A stretch of 64,000 nt of DNA from Myxococcales bacterium (GTDB taxonomy: Bacteria > Myxococcota_A > Polyangia > Polyangiales > Polyangiaceae). The stretch lies in NCBI GenBank assembly GCA_016706225.1, contig JADJKB010000021.1, positions 62,001 to 126,000 on the forward strand. Direction: 5' to 3'. A model generated the notes under the pieces. That model did no database searches and was not told the origin of the DNA. It saw nothing but the letters and a program-made list of their open reading frames with translations. The position numbers and the translations under genes were made by a program. Below, in pieces: positions 34,014 through 43,170 of this stretch (its first letter is position 1; each line of letters starts with the position of its first letter).

Positions 34014-34044
34014 GGGGCGCTCTCGGGCGCCCCGTTTTCGTTTT
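34014..34044 (+). terminator. Intrinsic terminator after the DUF4352-like gene
   Basis: A 7-base perfect stem (GGGGCGC/GCGCCCC) with a 6-base loop is followed by GTTTTCGTTTT. It lies 22 bases after the stop and also separates this gene from the convergent nuo operon. Confidence 0.8.
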
Positions 34045-34075
34045 GTAGGACCGGCGTCGCGCGGGTGCGCGGGGC

Positions 34076-35608
34076 TCAGCGAGCCGAGACCACGATCTTC
34101 GCTGCGCTCGCCATGTCGAGCGACCAACCCGGGGCGATGCCCAGCGCGAAGACGAGCACCGCCGCGATGACCAGCGCGCTCGAGACGAACGCCGACCGCA
34201 TCGGCACGGCAAGCTCGGCTCCGGGCGCCGGTTCACGCATGTACATGAACACCATCACCCGCAGGTAGTAGTAGGCGCCAACCAGGCTGTTCAGCAGGCC
34301 AATGACGGCGAGCACGTACAGCTCGGCGTCCATGGCCGCGCGGAAAACGTAGATCTTGCCGAAGAATCCAGCGGTCGGCGGCATGCCCGCCAGGGACATC
34401 AGGAACAAGCTGAAGGCGAGCGCAGCGGACGGGTGGCGCTTGGCGAGCCCCGCCAGATCTTCGTAGCTGGTCGCTTCGGCGCCGCGGCTGCCGCACAAGA
34501 TCAAGGCGCCGAAGGCCCCAGCGGTCGAGACCGTGTAGGTGAGCAAGTAGAAGAGCACACTCGCCTGACCGTCTGCCGAACGCATCGTCGAGACGACGCC
34601 GACGAGCGCGTAGCCCGCGTGCGCGATCGACGAGTACGCCAGCATGCGCTTGACCGAGCTCTGACGCCCGGCGACCAGGTTGGCGACGGTCATCGACAAG
34701 ACGGCCAAGGTCGCCAGGACCGGAGGCCAGCCGGTGCCCCAGCTCATCAGGCGGGCGTCACCAAAGGCAACGACCACCACACGCAGGAGCACGGCGAAGG
34801 CCGCGGCCTTCACGGCCACAGCCATGAAGCTCGTCGCGGGAGTGGGCGCCCCCTCGTAGGCGTCCGGCGTCCACATGTGGAACGGCACTGCGCTCACCTT
34901 GAACGCAAGACCGGTCAGCGTCAGCACCACTGCGAGCAGCACCGGCGCAACCGGCACCACACTCCCGGGCTGCCCGATGGTCTTGATGGCCTCGCCGATG
35001 CCCACCAGATCGGTGTGCCCCGTTGCGCCGTACAAGAGCGCTGCCCCGAAGAGCATCAGCGCCGCGGCAAAGCTACCGAGCAAGAAATATTTGACGGCGG
35101 CCTCGGCCGCTCGCGCGCTGCGCCGGAGGCCGACCATGCAGTACACACCGAGGGACATGGTCTCGAGCGCGACGAACAGCGTGAGCAGATCGCCGGCCGC
35201 GGCCAGGGTCATCGCTCCCACGGTGCTGAGCAGCAGGAGCGGGAAGAACTCGGAGCGATCGATGCCGTGCTCCGGCAAATAACCGCCGGCCAGGAGCGCA
35301 GCGAAGGCCCCGCCGATGGAGAGCACGAAGCAGAAGAAGACGGTGAAACGGTCCATCACCAGGTACGGGCGCGTTGCCTCGAGCCCCGGGAGGTTCTCCG
35401 GACCGACCATCCAGACGCCGATGCTGAACGCGGCGCCGGCCATCAGCACGACCGCGGCGACGAGCGCCAGCTCACCGGAGCGGCCGGAGCCGGCGTCCGC
35501 TGGGTTGTCGCTGTCCGCGGGTGCCTTGCCGAAGGCCTCCGCCAGCATCAAGAGCAACGTGCCGAGCCCGACGACGAGCATCGGGGAGAGGCCGAACCAG
35601 AGGGTCAA
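34076..35608 (-). CDS. nuoN: NADH-quinone oxidoreductase subunit N
   Basis: The 510-residue antiporter-like membrane subunit of respiratory complex I has about 14 helices. Conserved features include FFPLLLLSTVGAMTLAAAGDLLTLFVALETMSLGVY with the key Glu, KYFLLGSFAAALMLFG with the key Lys, FKVSAVPFHMWTPDAYEGAPTP, KRMLAYSSIAHAGYALVG and SLAGMPPTAGFFGKIYVF. These form one of the proton channels. Last gene of the nuo operon; it overlaps nuoM by four bases (ATGA). Confidence 0.93.
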   Translation of the reverse strand: MTLWFGLSPMLVVGLGTLLLMLAEAFGKAPADSDNPADAGSGRSGELALVAAVVLMAGAAFSIGVWMVGPENLPGLEATRPYLVMDRFTVFFCFVLSIGGAFAALLAGGYLPEHGIDRSEFFPLLLLSTVGAMTLAAAGDLLTLFVALETMSLGVYCMVGLRRSARAAEAAVKYFLLGSFAAALMLFGAALLYGATGHTDLVGIGEAIKTIGQPGSVVPVAPVLLAVVLTLTGLAFKVSAVPFHMWTPDAYEGAPTPATSFMAVAVKAAAFAVLLRVVVVAFGDARLMSWGTGWPPVLATLAVLSMTVANLVAGRQSSVKRMLAYSSIAHAGYALVGVVSTMRSADGQASVLFYLLTYTVSTAGAFGALILCGSRGAEATSYEDLAGLAKRHPSAALAFSLFLMSLAGMPPTAGFFGKIYVFRAAMDAELYVLAVIGLLNSLVGAYYYLRVMVFMYMREPAPGAELAVPMRSAFVSSALVIAAVLVFALGIAPGWSLDMASAAKIVVSAR

Positions 35609-37491
35609 TGGGCACCTCCCGTCGGCCGCTCTTGGCCACCTGGGGCAAGTGCCGCGGTCTGGCTGTCGTCCTTCTTGTCGCCGCTAGCGTCGGCGGGCTT
35701 CGGCGGCTCAGGATAACCGGTCTCGAGCATGCCACCCTTGCGGGGCCGAAGCCGAGCCTTCGCCCCCGGCGTCATGTCCATGTAGGCCTTGCGCCCCTCC
35801 TGATAACTCTCGATGACCGAACCCACCGACTCGCGGGTGCGCTCGATGAACAGGTTCGGGAACAACCCGATCACGAAGATCAGCGCGATCAGCGGCGCCA
35901 ACGCCAGCGTCTCGCGGACACTCAGATCGGGCAGGTTCTTGTTCTTCGGATTCGACAGCGGGCCAAAGAACATCTTCTGCACCAAGCTCAGCATGTACAC
36001 GGCTGCGAGGATCACGCCCAGCGTCGCCAGCCCGGCCTGAAGCTGCCCGTGGGAGCCGAGCGGCAACGAGACGAAGGTGCCCATGATTACCAGGAACTCA
36101 CCCACGAAGCCGTTGGTACCCGGCACACCGATGCTCGACATGGTGACGATCACGAAAACCGCCGTGTAGACCGGCATGACCTTGGCCAGGCCGCCGAACT
36201 CGCGGATCTCCCGGGTGTGCCGGCGGTCGTAGATGACCCCGATCAGGAGGAACAACGCGCCGGTCGAGATGCCGTGGTTCACCATCTGCAGCAGTGCCCC
36301 CTCGATGCCAGAGCGAGTCGCCGCAAACAGGCCGAGCATGACAAAACCCATGTGGGCCACGGACGAGTAGGCAATCAGGCGTTTGGCGTCGTCCTGCTTC
36401 CACGCGACCAGCGCGCCGTACAGGACGCCGCCTCCGACCGCGAGGCCCGCCAGGTTGGCGGCGGTCGACCACGCCGGGCCTCCGAACATGCCCATACAAA
36501 AGCGGATGTACCCGTAGGTGCCGAGCTTCAGCAGCACCGCCGCCAGGATGATGGAGCCACCCGTGGGGGCCTGGACGTGAGCGTCGGGCAGCCAGGTGTG
36601 GAACGGGAACATCGGAACCTTGATGATGAACGCCAGCAAGAAGGCCCCGAAACACAGCATCGCCGCGTTCTTGGGCAGCACCAGGTTCTTCAGCGCGAGG
36701 TAGTCGAAGGTGACAAACCCCGCCAGCTGCTGGTGGGTCCACACCATGTAGATGATGGCCGCGAGCATCAGCACGCTGCCGGCCATCGTGTAGAGGAAGA
36801 ACTTGTACGCGGCCTTGATCTTGTCGATGCCACCCCAGATGCCGATCAGGATGACCATCGGGATCAGCATCAGCTCCCAGAACACGTAGAACAGGAATAG
36901 ATCCAGCGAGACGAAGGCTCCGAGCATCGCGCCGTGCAAGAGCAGCAGCGCGAAACACAGATCCTTGGTGCGGGTCTTGAGGCTACCGAACGAGACGTAC
37001 GCGGCGATGGGCGTGGTGAACGTGCTGAGCAGCACGAGCCAGGTCGAGACCCCGTCGACGGCCACGTGGTACCGGATGCCGAAGCTCGGCAACCAGTCGC
37101 GGATGTACTGGAAATGCCAGCCCGCGGTCATGGGCACGCCGAGCAGCCAGAGCGACGCCAGGAGGTCGAGCCCCAGGATCAGCATCGTGAACCGGCGCAG
37201 CAGCTTGGGCGACTGACGCGGCAGGAACAGGATCGAGATCGAGCCGAAGATTGGCAAGAACACGATCACGTTGAGGAGGTTCGGCCACTCCTTCGGCGTG
37301 GCCATCTCGGCCGCCCCCTCCGCCGCTTCCTTGGCCGGCCAGAGGCCCATCACCAAGAGCACCGCGAGAGCCGAGACGGCCCCGATGGCGATGCGCTCGA
37401 ACTTGCCCTGGCGCCTGGGGATCAGCACGCCGAGGACAAACGCTGCCAGGAACGGCCAGGCCTCGAAGACCAACTTCATTCCGGGGCTCAA
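35605..37491 (-). CDS. nuoM: NADH-quinone oxidoreductase subunit M
   Basis: The 628-residue proton-translocating subunit is longer than the usual 500-540 residues. The extra length is mostly a charged and Pro-rich tail after about residue 555 (KARLRPRKGGML, PPKPADASGDKKDD) with no membrane segment. Core motifs are YHVAVDGVSTWLVLL, FYVFWELMLIPMVILIGIWG with the key Glu, FPFHTWLPDAHVQAPTGGS, KRLIAYSSVAHMGFVMLG and GVPGTNGFVGEFLVI. The start overlaps the nuoL stop by ATGA. Confidence 0.92.
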   Translation of the reverse strand: MSPGMKLVFEAWPFLAAFVLGVLIPRRQGKFERIAIGAVSALAVLLVMGLWPAKEAAEGAAEMATPKEWPNLLNVIVFLPIFGSISILFLPRQSPKLLRRFTMLILGLDLLASLWLLGVPMTAGWHFQYIRDWLPSFGIRYHVAVDGVSTWLVLLSTFTTPIAAYVSFGSLKTRTKDLCFALLLLHGAMLGAFVSLDLFLFYVFWELMLIPMVILIGIWGGIDKIKAAYKFFLYTMAGSVLMLAAIIYMVWTHQQLAGFVTFDYLALKNLVLPKNAAMLCFGAFLLAFIIKVPMFPFHTWLPDAHVQAPTGGSIILAAVLLKLGTYGYIRFCMGMFGGPAWSTAANLAGLAVGGGVLYGALVAWKQDDAKRLIAYSSVAHMGFVMLGLFAATRSGIEGALLQMVNHGISTGALFLLIGVIYDRRHTREIREFGGLAKVMPVYTAVFVIVTMSSIGVPGTNGFVGEFLVIMGTFVSLPLGSHGQLQAGLATLGVILAAVYMLSLVQKMFFGPLSNPKNKNLPDLSVRETLALAPLIALIFVIGLFPNLFIERTRESVGSVIESYQEGRKAYMDMTPGAKARLRPRKGGMLETGYPEPPKPADASGDKKDDSQTAALAPGGQERPTGGAH

Positions 37492-40277
37492 TGCACGTCT
37501 CCAGGTTGATGCTGGTGGCCATCGCCAGCGGGCGGGATCGGTCTGCCGGGCGGCATGGGCATGCGCAGACCGGGGTTCGGCATGCCGGGCTGACCGGGCT
37601 GACCCGGCTGACCCGGCGGCATCGCCGGCCGGAGCGGCATGGGGCGATTCTGCCCCGGCACCACCCCGCGCAGCTGCCCGTCGGCGCCTTGCTCGATCTG
37701 GATCACACCCGGGCCCGCGCCTTTCGACGCATCGAGCTGCGGACGGTCCAGGTTGACCTCACGCTTTGCGACGCGCTCGAAGGCGTTCTTCACCTCGAGC
37801 ACGACCTTCTTACTCTTGCCGCGCTCGACGGTGATCGTACGCGCGCTCTCCAGCGTGAACTCTTCGGAGTCCGGCTTGCCGTCCCCGTCGCTGTCCCAGC
37901 GGTACGTGTAACCCAGCCCCGGAGCCGCGTTGAGCTCGTAGTTCCCGCTGGTCTCGTCGGCCTTCACGGTGACGGTGGCGTGCGGCGCGACGAAGAACCA
38001 CCCAACCCCGCCCATGCCCACGACCATGACGGCCGCGTACGCCTGCACGTGACCGGTCTGCACGAAGCGCAAGCCGGTGCCGGCAGCCGCGACGATGAAC
38101 GATGTGAGCCGCGCCACGATGCCATCGACCACGATCCTGTCGAACCCGGCGGCGAACTCCGCCAGCGAATCGACCGCGCCGATGATCGTCTCCTCGTACA
38201 GCTCGTCGATGCGCCACTTGTCGTAGACCAGCTCGTGAAGAGCCGGGAACTTCTCGGCCAGCGCCTTGGCCGGGCCGCCCGCCTGCTGAATGTAGACCCA
38301 GAAGGCGCCGCCCGCGCCGGCCACCAGCGCCAGGAGCCCGGGGACCAAGAGCGGAAGCTCGAGAGCCTTTGCGTTCTCCAGCAGCGCCACCCCCGGTCCC
38401 TTCGCGCCGGACACCACCGCCTCTTTGCCGTTCGCGAACTCGAAGACCGGCGCGAGAAAGTGCTCGAACGGCGCAATGTGCAAGAGGTGTGCGTTGAGGA
38501 ACCCGGCCACCACGCTGAGACCGCCGAGAATGCCGATGGGCACCGTGATCTGCCACGGGCTCTCTTTTGGCTTCGGCCCTTCGAGGGGCTCAGCGTCGTG
38601 GTGGGCGTGGTGCTCGTCGTGGTGCTCGTCGTGCTTTGGCTCCTTCCAGCCCTTGACGATCTTCCAGCCCTTGAAGTCGCCCCAGAAGATCCCGAACACC
38701 AGCCGGGACATGTAGAACGCGGTCATCACCGCACCGATGACGCCCAGGGTATAGAGCACGGGGCCACCCCAGCTCGGCCAGCCAAAGAGCTGGAGCGCGA
38801 CCTTGCCCGAGCGCGGATCGATCAGCTTTCCGTCCGGGATCGGGAAGGCGACACTCGAGGTGTAGGCCTTGTAGAGGATCTCGTCCTTGGACCAGAAGCC
38901 GCTGGTGCCCGGCACACCGATGATGGCCACCCACGCGGCCACGAACGCCGCGAACGTGTACGGCATGTACTTGCGCATGCCGCCCATGTTCCGCATGTCC
39001 TGCGAGGCATCCGTGTCGTGGATGCGTTTGTGCATGGCGTAGATGACCGAGCCAGCCGCGAGGAACAGGCAGGCCTTGAAGAAGGCGTGGGTCACGACGT
39101 GGAAAAAGCCCGCCGAGAACGCGCCGACGCCGACACCGAGGAACATGTACCCGAGCTGACTGACGGTGGAATACGCCAGCACCTTCTTGATGTCGTTCTG
39201 AACGAACGCGATGCTCGCGGCCAGGAGCGCGGTGAAGGCACCGACCAGCGCCATCGTGAACATCGCGGCCGGACTCAGCACGAACACACCTGCCATGCGG
39301 CACACGAGGTACACGCCGGCGGTCACCATGGTGGCGGCGTGGATCAGCGCGCTGACCGGCGTCGGGCCGGCCATGGCGTCCGGCAGCCAGACGTAGAGGG
39401 GGAACTGCGCGCTCTTGCCGGCGCAGCCCAGGAACAGGGCCAACCCCACCAGGGTCGCCGCCGACACGAAGCGCGGGCGATTGAGCCACTCCGCCACCGA
39501 CGGCATGCTGCCCTGGAGCAAGCCCGTGCCCAGCACCTGGTTGCCGATGGGCCACAGCTGGACCCGGGTGACCAGGTTCATGCGCCCGCCCTCGATGCCC
39601 GACCAGTCGAGTGCCCCGACATAGTAGAGGAGCAGGGCCATCGCGATGATCAGCCCGAAGTCACCGATGCGGTTGGTGATGAACGCCTTCTTGCCGGCGG
39701 CGGCGTTCTTCGCGTCGTCGAACCAGAAGCCAATCAGCAGGTAGCTGCAGAGGCCCACGCCCTCCCAACCCACGAACAGGATCGGCAGGCTGTTGCCCAA
39801 GATCAGCACCAGCATCGAAAAGACGAACAGGTTCAGATAGGCGAAAAAGCGGTGATACCCGGCGTCTTCCGCCATGTACTTCGTCGAGTACAGGTGGATC
39901 AAGAAGCCGACGCCGGTGACCACGAGGCTCATCACCCCGTTCAGGGCGTCGAACGAGAACGCAACGTCGACGCCGATCTGCCCCATGTCGTGGCGACCGG
40001 ACAGGCGCACCCACTCCCAGCCCTTCCAGACGAACCGCACGGCCTCTTCCGCGCCTTTGGCGTGGGCGGCGGACTGCGCGCTCTGGAGCATGAAGAACGA
40101 GATCACGCTGGCAACGAACGAACCGCCGACGGCAAACAGCGCCATCATCGTCACGGCCTCTTTGCCGAGCCGTTTGCCGAAGATGCCGTTCACGATGGCG
40201 CCGATCAGCGGCAGCGCCAGGATCACCGCGAGCAGAGCAAACTCGGTCGGAGGAAAGATCTTCTGAAGCTCCTGCAT
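37488..40277 (-). CDS. nuoL: NADH-quinone oxidoreductase subunit L with a long C-terminal extension
   Basis: The product has 929 residues against about 610-680 for the family. The core has SFDALNGVMSLVVTGVGFLIHLYSTKYM, GWEGVGLCSYLLIGFWF, FPLYVWLPDAMAGPTPVSALIHAATMVTAGVYL, KKVLAYSTVSQLGYMFLG and GVPGTSGFWSKDEI, and the long lateral helix region ends with a last membrane segment at about 740-763. A cytosolic or periplasmic loop at about 547-560 is His-rich. From residue 764 a 166-residue tail follows: a strand-rich part with YTYRWDSDGDGKPDSEEF, a PKD-like form with a calcium-type loop, then a Pro/Gly/Met stretch and a His-rich end. GAAGGAG precedes the ATG at the right distance. Confidence 0.9.
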   Translation of the reverse strand: MQELQKIFPPTEFALLAVILALPLIGAIVNGIFGKRLGKEAVTMMALFAVGGSFVASVISFFMLQSAQSAAHAKGAEEAVRFVWKGWEWVRLSGRHDMGQIGVDVAFSFDALNGVMSLVVTGVGFLIHLYSTKYMAEDAGYHRFFAYLNLFVFSMLVLILGNSLPILFVGWEGVGLCSYLLIGFWFDDAKNAAAGKKAFITNRIGDFGLIIAMALLLYYVGALDWSGIEGGRMNLVTRVQLWPIGNQVLGTGLLQGSMPSVAEWLNRPRFVSAATLVGLALFLGCAGKSAQFPLYVWLPDAMAGPTPVSALIHAATMVTAGVYLVCRMAGVFVLSPAAMFTMALVGAFTALLAASIAFVQNDIKKVLAYSTVSQLGYMFLGVGVGAFSAGFFHVVTHAFFKACLFLAAGSVIYAMHKRIHDTDASQDMRNMGGMRKYMPYTFAAFVAAWVAIIGVPGTSGFWSKDEILYKAYTSSVAFPIPDGKLIDPRSGKVALQLFGWPSWGGPVLYTLGVIGAVMTAFYMSRLVFGIFWGDFKGWKIVKGWKEPKHDEHHDEHHAHHDAEPLEGPKPKESPWQITVPIGILGGLSVVAGFLNAHLLHIAPFEHFLAPVFEFANGKEAVVSGAKGPGVALLENAKALELPLLVPGLLALVAGAGGAFWVYIQQAGGPAKALAEKFPALHELVYDKWRIDELYEETIIGAVDSLAEFAAGFDRIVVDGIVARLTSFIVAAAGTGLRFVQTGHVQAYAAVMVVGMGGVGWFFVAPHATVTVKADETSGNYELNAAPGLGYTYRWDSDGDGKPDSEEFTLESARTITVERGKSKKVVLEVKNAFERVAKREVNLDRPQLDASKGAGPGVIQIEQGADGQLRGVVPGQNRPMPLRPAMPPGQPGQPGQPGMPNPGLRMPMPPGRPIPPAGDGHQHQPGDVH

Positions 40278-40287
40278 CGTTGCTCCT

Positions 40288-40599
40288 TCAGTGCTTCAGT
40301 GTGTCCGCCTCGTCACTGTTGACGGAGGCTTTGAGCCGGTAGAACGAGAGCACGATGGCCAAACCCACCGCGGCCTCCGCCGCTGCCACGGCGATGATGA
40401 AGAACGCGAACACGTGGCCGTTCATGTTGCCGCCGTGTTGGCGGTTGAAGGCGACCAGCGCCAGGTTCACCGCGTTCAGCATGAGCTCGATGCTCATCAG
40501 CTGAACCAGGATGTTTCGGCGAACCAGGAAACCGACCGCCCCGATCAGGAAGATGACGGTGGCGAGCAGCACGTAGTGCTGGATCAGTTGCCCCATCAT
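40288..40599 (-). CDS. nuoK: NADH-quinone oxidoreductase subunit K
   Basis: The 103-residue protein has three membrane helices, the normal size. It has the conserved IGAVGFLVRRNILVQLMSIELMLNAVNL segment with a buried Glu in MSIELM, and a second Glu in AAAEAAVGLAIVLS; both lie in the proton path of complex I. Two ATG codons start it (40599 or 40596). It overlaps the nuoJ stop by four bases. Confidence 0.93.
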   Translation of the reverse strand: MMGQLIQHYVLLATVIFLIGAVGFLVRRNILVQLMSIELMLNAVNLALVAFNRQHGGNMNGHVFAFFIIAVAAAEAAVGLAIVLSFYRLKASVNSDEADTLKH

Positions 40600-41210
40600 C
40601 GGCCGGACTCCTTGGGCAGCGGGCGCTGAGCATCCCGCGGGTGGAGCGGCCCGACGAACAGGCGGCGGGTCTCGTGCTCCGAGTCCCGCGCTTTTTTGGC
40701 GCGCGGTTTGGTGCGGGCGACGGCGATGGCGCCGACCACGGCCACGATCAAGAGCGCCGTCGCGATCTCGAGCGCCACCAGATCTTGGCGGAAGATCTGC
40801 CCACCGACGGCCTCCGTCGAGCCAAAATCCGCAGCCGTGGGGCCGAGGGCCACCGGTGCGCCCCACCCGCCCCGCATGCCGAAGAACGCGGCCACTGCGG
40901 ACACCACCAGCAGCACGGCGCCGCCATACCGCGAGAGGCGTTCCTTGCTCGGTTTGTCCCCGAGGTTCGAGTCCGGTCCGAGCAGCATGATCACGAACAC
41001 GAACAGCACGACGACCGCGCCCGCGTAGACGATCAGCTGAATCGCCGCCAGGAACTGGGCTGCCAGCTTCAAGAACAGCGCGGCGATCCCCACGATCGTC
41101 GCCAAGAGACCGACCGCGCTGCGGATCGGGTTCTTGGCTGCGACCGTGCTCACCGCGCCAACCAGTGCGACCAGCGCGCACACGCTGAAAAAGAGGGATC
41201 CGACGCTCAT
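40596..41210 (-). CDS. nuoJ: NADH-quinone oxidoreductase subunit J
   Basis: The 204-residue membrane subunit has five helices. The typical AAKNPIRSAVGLLATIVGIAALFLKLAAQFLAAIQLIVYAGAVVVLFVFVIMLLG region includes the pi-bulge helix that links the quinone site to the membrane channels. The C-terminal 40 residues are basic and not conserved. The start overlaps the nuoF stop by ATGA, and the stop overlaps the nuoK start. Confidence 0.92.
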   Translation of the reverse strand: MSVGSLFFSVCALVALVGAVSTVAAKNPIRSAVGLLATIVGIAALFLKLAAQFLAAIQLIVYAGAVVVLFVFVIMLLGPDSNLGDKPSKERLSRYGGAVLLVVSAVAAFFGMRGGWGAPVALGPTAADFGSTEAVGGQIFRQDLVALEIATALLIVAVVGAIAVARTKPRAKKARDSEHETRRLFVGPLHPRDAQRPLPKESGR

Positions 41211-41719
41211 GCCACGAGCTTCTTGGTCTGGGACTTACCGCCGGTGACGACGTAGTCCTCGAAGTGTTTGCGGAATTTGCGAACGAACGACAGAACGGGT
41301 TGGGCCGCACCGTCGCCGAAGGCGCAGATGGTGTTGCCGGTGATGTCCGACGCGATGCGGTGGAGCTGATCGAGCTCCTCCAGGGTCGCGTGACCCTCCA
41401 CGAGTTTGTTCAAGATGCGGTCGATCCAGCCGCAGCCCTCACGGCAGGGGGTGCACTGGCCGCAGGACTCGTGTTTGTAGAAGCGCATCAGGTTGTGCAG
41501 CGCGAGCACGGGGTCGGCGTCCTCGGAGAGCACGATGGCGCAGCAGGTGCCGAGCATGCCCCCGACGTTGCGGAAGGTCTCGACCCCGAGCGGCAGGTCC
41601 AGGATGCTCTTGCCGTTATACGGGTCGAAACGCGGGTCGCCGGGCACGTTCACGACCTCGCTGGGCAGGTGGACGGGGCAGGAGCCGCCGGGGATCCACC
41701 GCCAGGAGCTGCTTGTCAC
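41207..41719 (-). CDS. nuoF: NADH-quinone oxidoreductase subunit F, C-terminal part (frameshifted)
   Basis: From about residue 10 this frame continues subunit F: IPGGSCPVHLPSEV, then ETFRNVGGMLGTCCAIVLSED, and the [4Fe-4S] (N3) ligands in SCGQCTPCREG plus a later Cys in GNTICAFGDGAAQP. The end overlaps the nuoJ start. The apparent start and first nine residues are an artefact, because the preceding frame holds the N-terminal 290 residues. Removing one G from GTGGATCCCC (about 41697-41702) makes the two frames continuous. An intact nuoF would be about 440 codons. Confidence 0.8.
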   Translation of the reverse strand: MTSSSWRWIPGGSCPVHLPSEVVNVPGDPRFDPYNGKSILDLPLGVETFRNVGGMLGTCCAIVLSEDADPVLALHNLMRFYKHESCGQCTPCREGCGWIDRILNKLVEGHATLEELDQLHRIASDITGNTICAFGDGAAQPVLSFVRKFRKHFEDYVVTGGKSQTKKLVA

Positions 41720-42551
41720 CCAGGATGCCGCCGCCGAGATCGTAGATCAGCTCGCGCAGCGTGAGGCCGACGGCGCACTCGAACACGCCGGGGGTCTTCA
41801 CGTGTCCGCTCACGCCGAACAGGCGCGCACCCCCATCGTTGAAGTCGTGCAAGGTCGAGAGGCGACTGAAGGCGTCCCCTCCCATGGCCATCACCGTCGG
41901 CACGATGGCGATCGTCTCGAGGTTGTTCACCGTGGTCGGGCAACCGAACGCGCCGTACTGCGCGGGGAACGGCGGCTTGAAGCGGGGCTCGCCGCGACGC
42001 CCCTCCAGTGAATTGAGGAGCGAGGTCTCCTCGCCGCAGATGTACGCGCCTGCGCCGGTGTGCACGTACACCTCGACGGGGTAGTCGAGGCCGAAGGGTC
42101 TTGCGCCCAGATACCCCTTTGCCCGCGCCTCTTCGATGGCCTCCCACAGCCGCTGCTTCGAGAGGTGGAGCTCGTCCCTCACATAGATGTAGGCCGCGTG
42201 CGCCCCGATGCCGAAACAACCGATGATGCAGCCCTCGATCACGGAGTGCGGGTTCTTCTCCATGATCGTGCGATCCTTGAAGGTCCCGGGCTCTCCCTCG
42301 TCGGCGTTGACCACCAGGTAGCAAGGTTTCTTGCTCTCCTTGGGCATGAAGCTCCACTTCATGCCGCAGTCGAAACCCGCGCCGCCGCGGCCGCGAATGT
42401 GAGCCTTTTTCACCTCGTCGACGAGCGCGTCGCGGCTCATGGTGAGCGCCTTCCTTGCGCTCTTGTAGCCGCCCGCTGCTTCGTAAGCGGCGAGCGTGTG
42501 CCCGTCCGATTTGTCGTACGAGTGCGTGAGGTAGTTGGTGATCTTCAACAT
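41616..42551 (-). CDS. nuoF: NADH-quinone oxidoreductase subunit F, N-terminal part (frameshifted)
   Basis: This frame carries the NADH- and FMN-binding half of subunit F: the glycine-rich HIRGRGGAGFDCGMKW, NADEGEPGTFKDRTIME, GAGAYICGEETSLLNSLEG and FGCPTTVNNLETIA. After about residue 290 (GGGILGDKQLLAV) it turns to nonsense (DPRRLLPRPPA) and runs to 41616. The true continuation is in the overlapping frame at 41207-41719. Because the rest of the operon is intact and conserved, a sequencing or assembly insertion is more likely than a true loss. The gene follows nuoE by 6 bases. Confidence 0.85.
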   Translation of the reverse strand: MLKITNYLTHSYDKSDGHTLAAYEAAGGYKSARKALTMSRDALVDEVKKAHIRGRGGAGFDCGMKWSFMPKESKKPCYLVVNADEGEPGTFKDRTIMEKNPHSVIEGCIIGCFGIGAHAAYIYVRDELHLSKQRLWEAIEEARAKGYLGARPFGLDYPVEVYVHTGAGAYICGEETSLLNSLEGRRGEPRFKPPFPAQYGAFGCPTTVNNLETIAIVPTVMAMGGDAFSRLSTLHDFNDGGARLFGVSGHVKTPGVFECAVGLTLRELIYDLGGGILGDKQLLAVDPRRLLPRPPAQRGRERARRPAFRPV

Positions 42552-42557
42552 GGGCGC

Positions 42558-43040
42558 TCAGTCCGAGAGCAGGCCGTCGAGCAACTGATCGACTTGTTCC
42601 GTGGTGAGGTTCTCGTGGTAGGTCTTGTCGATCTGCATCATCGGCGCGGTGCCGCACGAGGCCAGGCACTCCGCGGTCCGCAAGGTGACCTTGCCGTCGG
42701 GCGTGGTCTCGCCCTGGTGGATCTTCAAGCGCTTCTCGCAGTGGTGCAGGATCTGGTCCGCACCCCGCAGCGCACAGGACAACGTGCGACACACCCAGAC
42801 CTGGTGTTTGCCCGGCTTGGACTGGTTGAAGAGCGTGTAGAAGGTGACGACACCCATCACGTGCGCGGTGCCCACTCCGAGCTTCTGCGCGACGAACTGG
42901 ATGACGTCTTCGCTCACCCAGTTCTCGTTGGCCTCCTGACACAGGTGGAGGACCGGGATGGTGGCCGCCATCTTGTTCGGATATCGCGCGAGGATCCGCT
43001 CGAGCTCGCGCTCCTGCTCCCCGCTTAGAGAAAAAGCCAT
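42558..43040 (-). CDS. nuoE: NADH-quinone oxidoreductase subunit E
   Basis: With the ATG at 43038-43040 (MAFSLSGEQERELERILARYPNK) the thioredoxin-like [2Fe-2S] subunit has 160 residues, the normal size. The cluster ligands are Cys in VCRTLSC (C-x4-C) and in ECLASC (C-x3-C). It also has VLHLCQEANENWVSEDVIQFVAQKLGV and GVVTFYTLFN. It forms the NADH-oxidising module with subunit F. First gene of the operon, with a clear promoter about 130 bases upstream. Confidence 0.93.
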   Translation of the reverse strand: MAFSLSGEQERELERILARYPNKMAATIPVLHLCQEANENWVSEDVIQFVAQKLGVGTAHVMGVVTFYTLFNQSKPGKHQVWVCRTLSCALRGADQILHHCEKRLKIHQGETTPDGKVTLRTAECLASCGTAPMMQIDKTYHENLTTEQVDQLLDGLLSD

Positions 43041-43170
43041 GTTAGGGATTTCCGTGTACCGGTGGGGGGCCGCCCGGCTCGGGCCTCGGGCCCCGCCCAA
43101 GCGACCCGAAAAGGGCGCGGCGCTGGCGCGAGGGCTTTTGCCGTGCCGACCCGGGGCGTCGGGCGAGCGA

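Noticed and set aside
34014..34044. Bidirectional terminator also serving nuoN
   Set aside because: On the minus strand the stem is followed by GCTGTC, not a T run, so it is supported only for the plus strand.
37491..40322. Plus-strand open frame of 943 codons opposite nuoL
   Set aside because: The composition (Asp, His, Arg, Gln) is that of antisense to membrane-protein codons; nuoL is intact on the other strand.
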